Shown piece by piece: positions 37,814 through 44,140 of a stretch of DNA of 44,140 nt. The position numbers and the translations under genes are program-made. Position 1 is the stretch's first letter, and every line of letters starts with the position of its first letter. Origin of the DNA: an uncultured Acidimicrobiales bacterium (lineage in GTDB: Bacteria; Actinomycetota; Acidimicrobiia; Acidimicrobiales; SZUA-35); assembly GCA_937958015.1 (NCBI GenBank), contig CALGOA010000216.1:1-44140 (forward strand), given 5' to 3'. The notes beneath the pieces were generated by a model. That model saw only the letters and a list, made by a program, of their open reading frames with translations. It did not search any database and was not told the origin of the DNA.

Positions 37814-38899
37814 CTAGCGCCGTTTGGACATTCGCCGTTCGTGGCGATCCAGCGCCAGCTCGATCAGGCGGTCGATGAGCGCCGGGTAGGACAGTCCGGT
37901 AGCTTCCCACATCTTCGGGTACATCGAGATCGGCGTGAAGCCCGGGATCGTGTTGATCTCGTTCAACAGGAAGCCGCGACCGTTGGGTTCGTACAGGAAG
38001 TCGACCCGGCCCATGCCCTCAACCCGCAGTGCCGTGTAGGCCGCTTCGGCGAGCTGTTCCATCTGGGCAACCTCGTGCCGGGACAACTCGGCCGGGATTA
38101 TCAGTTTTGCGGCGCCATCGTGGTACTTGTCGTTGTAGTCGTAGAAGTCGGCGGCTGGCACGATCTCGCCCGGCACGCTGAAGTCGAGGTCCACGTTCCC
38201 GAGCACCGACATTTCGATTTCGCGGCCGGTGATGGTTTCCTCGACCACGACCCATTCGTCGTAACTGAAGGCTTCGGCCAGCGCCTTTTCCAGTTCTGCG
38301 GCACCGGTCGCTTTGGAAACTCCAACCGAGGATCCCATGTTGGCCGGTTTGACGAAGACGGTTTCACCCAGCCGTTCCAGGATGCCCCCAAGTGCACTGG
38401 GGTCGCCCGACCAGCGCGGTTCATGGATCGTCTCCCACCGGGCCTGAGGCACACCGGCGGCGGCGAGGGCCTGCTTGGCGGCGCTCTTGTCCATCGCCAG
38501 CGCCGAGCCGAGCACACCCGCTCCGGCGTATGGCACACCGGCCAACTCGAGCAGGCCCTGCACGGTTCCGTCCTCTCCCATCGGCCCGTGCATCAGAGGC
38601 AACACGACGGTGCCGGGATCGCCGAGAATGGCAGAAGGCGAGCTCGATTCCCCGAGTATCTCCAAGGCGGCGGGATCGTGACCGGGGGAGGGAAGTTGAG
38701 GCAACCGGTGCCAGATGCCGGATCGGTCGATTCCGATGGCCTCCACCCGATATCGATTGCGGTCGATGGCGGCAAGTACGTGGGCTGCGGTGACCCGGGA
38801 AACCTCGTGTTCTGGTGACTGACCACCAAAAAGGACCACTACTCGGCGTTGGCTGTCACTGGCTGTCACTGGCTGGGCGGAGCTGCTCACATCGGAAAC
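37814..38899 (-). CDS. ddl: D-alanine--D-alanine ligase
   Basis: VVVLFGGQSPEHEVSRVTAAHVLAAID, VFVKPANMGSSVGVSKA, GRVDFLYEPNGRGFLLNEINTIPGFTPISMYPKMWEATGLSY. Likely GTG start near 38899 (ORF to 38971). Confidence 0.93.
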   Translation of the reverse strand, partial: VSDVSSSAQPVTASDSQRRVVVLFGGQSPEHEVSRVTAAHVLAAIDRNRYRVEAIGIDRSGIWHRLPQLPSPGHDPAALEILGESSSPSAILGDPGTVVLPLMHGPMGEDGTVQGLLELAGVPYAGAGVLGSALAMDKSAAKQALAAAGVPQARWETIHEPRWSGDPSALGGILERLGETVFVKPANMGSSVGVSKATGAAELEKALAEAFSYDEWVVVEETITGREIEMSVLGNVDLDFSVPGEIVPAADFYDYNDKYHDGAAKLIIPAELSRHEVAQMEQLAEAAYTALRVEGMGRVDFLYEPNGRGFLLNEINTIPGFTPISMYPKMWEATGLSYPALIDRLIELALDRHERRMSKRR

Positions 38900-38925
38900 C
38901 GTACATCCCCCGCTAGACCGGAGGG

Positions 38926-40260
38926 GTGCGATGGTCACTGCAGGAAATCGGCTCGGTCCTTTCCGACCCACACCTGCCAGCAGACATCTCCATAACCGGG
39001 GTGTCGATCGACTCGCGCGCGATCACTCCGGGCCAACTCTTTGTGCCGATCATCGCCGAACGGGACGGCCACGAATTCGTGTCGGCTGCGATCGACAACG
39101 GAGCCGCCGCCTACCTGCGGTCCCAGGATCAGCCCATCGACGATCGGGTTCCATCGATTCTCGTCGCCGACACCTCGATGGCGCTGCTGGAGCTTGGGCG
39201 TGCCGCTCGAAACCGACTTCATGCCCACGTGGTGGGCGTGACCGGCAGCGTCGGAAAGACGTCGGTCAAGGACATGATCAGGGCGGTGACCTCCACCCAC
39301 GTGGTGACCCACGCCAACACCGCGTCGTTCAACAACGAACTGGGGGTGCCGCTCACGCTGCTCGAAGCTCCCGAGGACGCTCGGGTCGTTGTCGTGGAGA
39401 TGGGAGCCCGGAATGTCGGTCACATCGAGCTGCTCTGTGGGATCGCCCGGCCGATGATCGGAGTGATAACCCGGGTGGCCGCCGTGCACACCGAGATCTT
39501 CGGTTCGATCGAGCAGGTCGCCCAGGCAAAAGGTGAACTGGCCGAAGCACTCCCAGCCGAGGGCACGCTGGTTTTGAACGCAGATGATCCGCTCGTCCTG
39601 GCAATGGCCCGTCGATCCGGAACCCATCGCACCCTTTCCTACGGGGCCGAGACGGGCGACGTTCGGTTCTCCAACGTGGTGGTGGGCGACGATCTGAAAC
39701 CCAGTTTCGATTTGACAACGCCGATCGGAACCGCTTCCGTTCAGCTCGGGGTCGCCGGTGCCCATATGGCGCAGAACGCTGCCGCCGCAGCGGCGGTTGG
39801 GGTGGCGGTTGGCGTGCCGCTGGACCGAATCGTGCAAGGACTGTCCGCTCCGACCCTTTCGCCGCACCGAATGGATGTGCAGCGGACCGCCGCCGGTGCG
39901 GTCATCATCAACGACGCGTACAACGCCAACCCCACCTCCATGGCGGCCGCGATCGACGCGTTGGTCTCGCTCGCAGCCGATCGGCGGGTTGCCGTTCTGG
40001 GTGTGATGGGCGAATTGGGCGAGACCGAGGCGGAGGATCACCGAGGCGTTGCCCAACTGGCGATTGCCGCCGGAATCGACGTCATCGCCGTCGACGCTCC
40101 GATGTATGGCGACGGGGTCGAACACGTCGATTCGATCGATTCGGCTGTGCACGCACTCGGGGACTTGGGCCACACTGATGCCGTGTTGGTAAAAGGTTCC
40201 CGGGTCGCCGGTCTGGAACGCCTCGCCGAACGACTGCTGGTCGACGGCGCCTCGTCGTGA
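38926..40260 (+). CDS. murF: UDP-N-acetylmuramoyl-tripeptide--D-alanyl-D-alanine ligase
   Basis: GVSIDSRAITPGQLFVPI, VVGVTGSVGKTSVKDMI, NTASFNNELGVPLTLLEAPEDARVVVVEMGARNVGHI, INDAYNANPTSMAAAIDAL. Confidence 0.95.
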   Translation: MRWSLQEIGSVLSDPHLPADISITGVSIDSRAITPGQLFVPIIAERDGHEFVSAAIDNGAAAYLRSQDQPIDDRVPSILVADTSMALLELGRAARNRLHAHVVGVTGSVGKTSVKDMIRAVTSTHVVTHANTASFNNELGVPLTLLEAPEDARVVVVEMGARNVGHIELLCGIARPMIGVITRVAAVHTEIFGSIEQVAQAKGELAEALPAEGTLVLNADDPLVLAMARRSGTHRTLSYGAETGDVRFSNVVVGDDLKPSFDLTTPIGTASVQLGVAGAHMAQNAAAAAAVGVAVGVPLDRIVQGLSAPTLSPHRMDVQRTAAGAVIINDAYNANPTSMAAAIDALVSLAADRRVAVLGVMGELGETEAEDHRGVAQLAIAAGIDVIAVDAPMYGDGVEHVDSIDSAVHALGDLGHTDAVLVKGSRVAGLERLAERLLVDGASS

Positions 40261-41150
40261 CCGCAGTGCAACCCCAGGGCAACATCTGGGTGCTGGGGGC
40301 GCGACCGAAGACCCTTCCGGCTGCGATCGTGCCGGTCATGGTCGGGACCGCAGCCGCGGTTGGTGAAGGCGAGGCTCTTTCGGCATGGCGAGCCGTTGCC
40401 GCCGCCGTCGTGGCGCTCGCTCTCCAGGTGGCTACCAACTACGTCAACGACTACGCCGACGGCAAACGTGGCACCGACGACAATCGGGTCGGTCCGGTGC
40501 GGTTGGTGGGGTCGGGCCTGGCCACCGCCACCCAGGTCCAAACCGCTGCCGCGTTGGCCTTCCTGGTTTCCGGGGCCGCAGGGGTGACCCTTGCGATCGC
40601 CGTTGGACCCGAACTGTTGCTGGTCGGGGCTGTTTCGATGCTGGCCGGCTGGGGGTATACCGGCGGACCCAGGCCCTACGGGTATCTCGGTTTGGGCGAG
40701 GTCTTCGTCTTCGTGTTCTTCGGAGTGGTCGCCACGGTCGGATCCACGTATGTCCAGCTCGGTCGGATCACGTCGCTCTCGGTGATCTGTTCCATCGGCG
40801 TCGGATTCCTCGCTGTCGCATTGCTGGTCATCAACAACCTCAGGGACCGTCCACTCGATGCCGAAGCTGGCAAGAAGACCTTGGCGGTACGGCTCGGTGA
40901 CGTGCGGACTCGACAGTTCTACCTGGCCCTGATGGCGGGCACCGGCGCCGCCGTCGTCGGGGCAGCAGTCCTGCGGTGGCCTGCGGTTTTGGGGCTTCTG
41001 GGCCTCACGGCTGCAGTCCGTCCAGTTCGTGAGGTTTTGGATGGTTTCATCGGCGAGAGCCTGATTCCGGTGCTCGCCGATACCGGTCGGGTGCAGATGG
41101 CGGTGGGCATCATGCTGAGCGTCGGTTTGGTGCTCGGCGGAATCAGTTGA
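40257..41150 (+). CDS. menA: 1,4-dihydroxy-2-naphthoate polyprenyltransferase
   Basis: WVLGARPKTLPAAIVPVMVGTAAA, ATNYVNDYADGKRGTDDNRVGPVRLVGSGLA (UbiA Asp-rich motif); 4-nt overlap with murF. Confidence 0.92.
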   Translation: MTAVQPQGNIWVLGARPKTLPAAIVPVMVGTAAAVGEGEALSAWRAVAAAVVALALQVATNYVNDYADGKRGTDDNRVGPVRLVGSGLATATQVQTAAALAFLVSGAAGVTLAIAVGPELLLVGAVSMLAGWGYTGGPRPYGYLGLGEVFVFVFFGVVATVGSTYVQLGRITSLSVICSIGVGFLAVALLVINNLRDRPLDAEAGKKTLAVRLGDVRTRQFYLALMAGTGAAVVGAAVLRWPAVLGLLGLTAAVRPVREVLDGFIGESLIPVLADTGRVQMAVGIMLSVGLVLGGIS

Positions 41151-41194
41151 GGAAATCCCTCAATAGGGGGTAGTTCGGAGCCGATTGGACTGCG

Positions 41195-42103
41195 ATGGCC
41201 GGTTCATCCCCTCTCCCCACGAGTTCCAAGCGCCGTTCGGCCGCGCCTGCTCCTGCTCCGTCCCGAATCCGGAACAAGCGGCAGCAGCAGATCGTCGAGA
41301 TGGTGGAGGGATACGAGTCGATCGTGACCTACGGAGCTGCGCTGGCGGCGATCCAGTACGTGTGGGCCGGTATCGGTGCCCTGGTGATAGGCCTGGGCGG
41401 TGGCATCGTGTTTCTCGGAGAGAGCGACACCTCGGCATCACTTCTGCGGACCTATCAGGCGGTCGGGTACGGCATCGCTCTGCTCACCGTGCTGACCCTG
41501 TTGGGGTCGGTGGTCTTCGGCGCTCAGGCGATGTTCAACGTGACCAAGCTGGGTCGCACGCCAGCGATCGGCCAGGTCGGAATCGTCGGTCGGCATATTC
41601 CAGCGCTCGCTGCCGGCATCGGACTGATCGTTGCCGCCGACAGCCTGCCGGACTTCGAAAACGCGCTGCGAACATTGGGCGGTGTCCTGGTGATCTGGGG
41701 TCTACTCGTCCCGGCGGGATTGGCCCTCGGAGTCCTTCAGATGTTGTGGCGCACCTCGGCGTTGGGTGATTCGGCGACCGAACCATCCAACCGTGACTTC
41801 TCGGGCTGGTTCGTCGGAATGATCATCTACGTCTACGGAGCCGTTGCGGTCGAATCGATGACCGACCTCACCATGGCCGCCACTGGTTTCCTGATTCTGA
41901 TGGTCGGTGTGGGCATCACCCTTGCTGCGGTGATGGCACTGCGCTTTCTGCCGGTTCTGGCCGAACGCCAGGAGGCGCGGGTGGCTGCGATCCTCTTCAG
42001 CTTCAACGATGACGAGCCCGCTGCGGCCCAACCGGTGACAGCCCAGCAGATCGAAGAGGCCTGGGAAGCGTCAAGCGACTACTTCTCCGTCGACGGCCAC
42101 TAA
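41195..42103 (+). CDS. multi-pass membrane protein of unknown function
   Basis: 302 aa with several hydrophobic segments (YGAALAAIQYVWAGIGALVIGLGGGIVFL etc.); no recognised family. Confidence 0.7.
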   Translation: MAGSSPLPTSSKRRSAAPAPAPSRIRNKRQQQIVEMVEGYESIVTYGAALAAIQYVWAGIGALVIGLGGGIVFLGESDTSASLLRTYQAVGYGIALLTVLTLLGSVVFGAQAMFNVTKLGRTPAIGQVGIVGRHIPALAAGIGLIVAADSLPDFENALRTLGGVLVIWGLLVPAGLALGVLQMLWRTSALGDSATEPSNRDFSGWFVGMIIYVYGAVAVESMTDLTMAATGFLILMVGVGITLAAVMALRFLPVLAERQEARVAAILFSFNDDEPAAAQPVTAQQIEEAWEASSDYFSVDGH

Positions 42104-42200
42104 CCAGCACATTCCTTCGGGCCAGCACGTTCCACCCAAAAATCGTCGGGCCAGCACAATTGATGTGCTGGCGGAACGCCTTTTGGGGCGAATGTGCTGG
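42104..42200. repeat. Nested inverted-repeat element built on CCAGCAC(A/G)
   Basis: CCAGCACATTC (42104) / GAATGTGCTGG (42190-42200) outer 11-bp perfect stem; CCAGCACA-attga-TGTGCTGG inner stem (42151-42171); second CCAGCACGTTCC unit at 42122. Confidence 0.8.
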
Positions 42201-42223
42201 AGTGACTACAGAAGCGACCGTGG

Positions 42224-42886
42224 TCACGGGTTGGTGAGGCACACGATCGTGTCGGCGCTGAGGGAAATCTCGCGGGTTGTCAGCGGCGCTGGGCACGTGC
42301 CATCGGGGAAACGTGCGCCGATCACCCGACCGTCATTGACGTTTTCACAGGGCACCTCGAGAAGCGACGGTCCCTCGATGACCCGCACGCACGAGTTGGC
42401 GGTGACACCGATGGGAGGACCGGGTAATACCACCGGTTCCACCGCTGTGCCCTGGTTGGCGTACGCGGTGAATACAAAGATCAAGGCGAGCAATCCGAGG
42501 AAACCGAGCCACGGGACCATGTTCATCATCCGAGAGTGGTGAGTGCTGATCGCCTGTTCCTGCCGCTCCCGACGGGCCGCCAGATGTTCGGGATCCAGAA
42601 GTCGGGGATCGATTCGAGTGACGCCGTCGTCGACGGTGACCCGGCCGGTTCCGGTGAGTCCATCACTCAGTTCGAGGTTGTAGCGGGATCGCCGTTCGGC
42701 GTTGCCCAGCACCCGGAACGCCTCGTTCACCTCACGCATGGCGTTCTCGGCCTGAGCCGACTCGGCCTCACCCTTGCCGACGAACCGATCGGGATGCCAG
42801 GCCCGCGCCTGTTCGTGATAGGCGCGACGGATTACCTCAGGTGTCGCCGTCTTCGAGACGCCCAGAACGTCGTAGTGCGTTGGCAT
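42224..42886 (-). CDS. J-domain (DnaJ-like) protein with C-terminal TM and extracytoplasmic region
   Basis: MPTHYDVLGVSKTATPEVIRRAYHEQARAWHPDRF (HPD), then TM WLGFLGLLALIFVFTAYA. Confidence 0.9.
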   Translation of the reverse strand: MPTHYDVLGVSKTATPEVIRRAYHEQARAWHPDRFVGKGEAESAQAENAMREVNEAFRVLGNAERRSRYNLELSDGLTGTGRVTVDDGVTRIDPRLLDPEHLAARRERQEQAISTHHSRMMNMVPWLGFLGLLALIFVFTAYANQGTAVEPVVLPGPPIGVTANSCVRVIEGPSLLEVPCENVNDGRVIGARFPDGTCPAPLTTREISLSADTIVCLTNP

Positions 42887-43140
42887 GCAGGCCACAGGGT
42901 AGGCGGGCACCGTGGGTGCCGGAACACCGCGCCCAAGCCAAACATGTCCTTGCCGGTGCGTTTCGGTCAGCGGCGTATCAAGGGGTGCGATTGGTTTTCC
43001 GCTCGAGGGGGACAGACCATAGGTCAAGGCCTCTGTCGGTCGCTAGTGCTGCTCTTGATTCGGCAAATTGCTGATGGGGACTACACTGCGGGCTTTCTAG
43101 CCCTTGTCAACACCGTCAGATGTAGCTGCCATCAGGAATT

Positions 43141-43217
43141 TGGTGGACCGTACTGGACTTGAACCAGTGACCTCTCGCGTGTGAGGCGAGCGCTCTAGCC
43201 AACTGAGCTAACGGTCC
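43141..43217 (-). tRNA. tRNA-Val (anticodon CAC), CCA encoded
   Basis: GGACCGTTAGCTCAGTTGGCTAGAGCGCTCGCCTCACACGCGAGAGGTCACTGGTTCAAGTCCAGTACGGTCCACCA: perfect acceptor, D, anticodon and T stems; anticodon loop CTCACAC. Confidence 0.95.
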
Positions 43218-43361
43218 GAATGGAGCCGTCAGCATAACGTGACCCGAGGTCGCCTGCGTCGCCGATTTCCTCGGCTGTCGACGCAAGGTGGGGTCGGTTT
43301 ACCCAGCGAACGACGGTCGGTTTGGCCCTCATCTCCGCTTTCCAAATGCCGATGAAAAGGT

Positions 43362-43601
43362 ATGTCTCCGACCACGTCGACTACCTCGATTGCCTCAGCA
43401 ACCGTTGTTCCCCCCTCCGCTGACACGGTCGTAGCCACACTTCCATCCATGCAACCTCGCTATCGACGGGTCGGCATGCGGCTTAGCTGCCTGCCGTGCG
43501 AGGTGGCATGGACGGGAAGTAGCGAATCCAGCTGTTGGGTATGTGAAGGCCCCGGGATCCCCGGACCACCTCCCAGCATCTATCCCGACACCGCGCAGTA
43601 G
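43362..43601 (+). CDS. small putative zinc-ribbon protein
   Basis: 79 aa; YRRVGMRLSCLPCEVAWTGSSESSCWVCEGPG contains CxxC-X12-CxxC; start could be internal (ATG at 43449). Confidence 0.5.
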   Translation: MSPTTSTTSIASATVVPPSADTVVATLPSMQPRYRRVGMRLSCLPCEVAWTGSSESSCWVCEGPGIPGPPPSIYPDTAQ

Positions 43602-43616
43602 ACGAGCCCTCGCCCC

Positions 43617-43797
43617 GAAGTCTGTGGCAGCTGAGGCGCTCGATTCTGCAACGCTGCGCTGCCACTGTTGGCCAGCCGAAGTCTGTGGCAGGAGAGGCGC
43701 TCGATTCTGCAACGCTGCGCTGCCACGGGTGGTCAGCCGAAGACTGTGGCAGCTGAGGCGCTCGATTCTGCGACGCTGCGCTGCCACAGATGTGGTT
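43617..43797. repeat. Three tandem 61-bp repeats, each able to form a hairpin
   Basis: gaag(t/a)ctgtggcagctgaggcgctcgattctgcaacgctgcgctgccac starts at 43617, 43678 and 43739; first and third units contain GTGGCAGC...GCTGCCAC. Confidence 0.9.
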
Positions 43798-44140
43798 AGG
43801 CCGGTGGCGCCCACGGTGCAGGCTCGCGGTTGCGGAAGGCAGCGATGCCAGCTTTGGCTTCGGGTCCGTCGAATAGTGACTGCGAGAGCACCGTCATCTC
43901 AGCGAACGCCTCCGCCTCCGCCATCGCCGGGACGGTGTTGATGATCCTTTTGCTGGCTACCACCCCCGCCGGACCGCCGAGCAGAATCTTCGCCACCACG
44001 CCGTTCACGTGATCCACCAAACCATCGGGTTCGACCGCAGCGTTGATCAACCCCATGTCTGCAGCTTGAGCCGGCGGAAACCGTTCTCCGGTCAGGAAGG
44101 TTTCCATTGCGTCGGCCCGATTCAGTTTGGGTAAACAGAC
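43796..44140 (-). CDS. enoyl-CoA hydratase/isomerase family protein, C-terminal fragment (runs off window)
   Basis: LNRADAMETFLTGERFPPAQAADMGLINAAVEPDGLVDHVNGVVAKILLGGPAGVVASKRIIN...FDGPEAKAGIAAFRNREPAPW; frame open at the window edge. Confidence 0.85.
   Translation of the reverse strand, partial: VCLPKLNRADAMETFLTGERFPPAQAADMGLINAAVEPDGLVDHVNGVVAKILLGGPAGVVASKRIINTVPAMAEAEAFAEMTVLSQSLFDGPEAKAGIAAFRNREPAPWAPPA

Noticed and set aside
38935-40173. 412-aa minus-strand ORF
   Set aside because: Antisense to murF; His/Gly/Arg-rich with no domain.
43617-43797. CRISPR array
   Set aside because: Only three contiguous 61-bp units with no unique spacers and no cas genes; a tandem duplication.

Overview
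The window is a GC-rich chromosomal segment that looks actinobacterial, probably Acidimicrobiia-like (lineage inferred from gene content only). It carries about 25 protein genes, one tRNA-Val(CAC), one likely structured small RNA and several unrelated families of intergenic repeats. I see no prophage, CRISPR array or insertion sequence. Housekeeping genes include trpD-like, acyl-CoA carboxyltransferase, mitochondrial-type aconitase with a divergent GntR regulator, dinB, ddl, murF, menA and a J-domain protein. Points of most interest: (1) a minus-strand 6C-type sRNA candidate at ~13045-13157 (two hairpins with C-run loops plus a terminator) beside a HAD/PlsC gene; (2) actinobacterial LexA (SOS) box matches upstream of a DEDDh exonuclease/GIY-YIG fusion (perfect core) and across the dinB start codon; (3) a 1016-aa protein with a coiled coil, a very long acidic region and a C-terminal NYN/PIN-like domain with apparently degraded catalytic residues; (4) a partial mycofactocin locus (mftE- and mftF-like) with a MoxR/VWA pair inserted and no mftA-D; (5) a same-strand cassette of fatty acyl-CoA reductase-HAD fusion, LarA-like protein, acyltransferase, MBOAT and AlgX/AlgJ-like protein, the best candidate here for an undescribed envelope-lipid or glycan modification system; (6) a MalT/SARP-like regulator with a 24-bp perfect palindrome just before its start, bracketed by direct repeats and next to a large inverted-repeat element. 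No searches or folding calculations were run; all family calls come from reading motifs in the translations.
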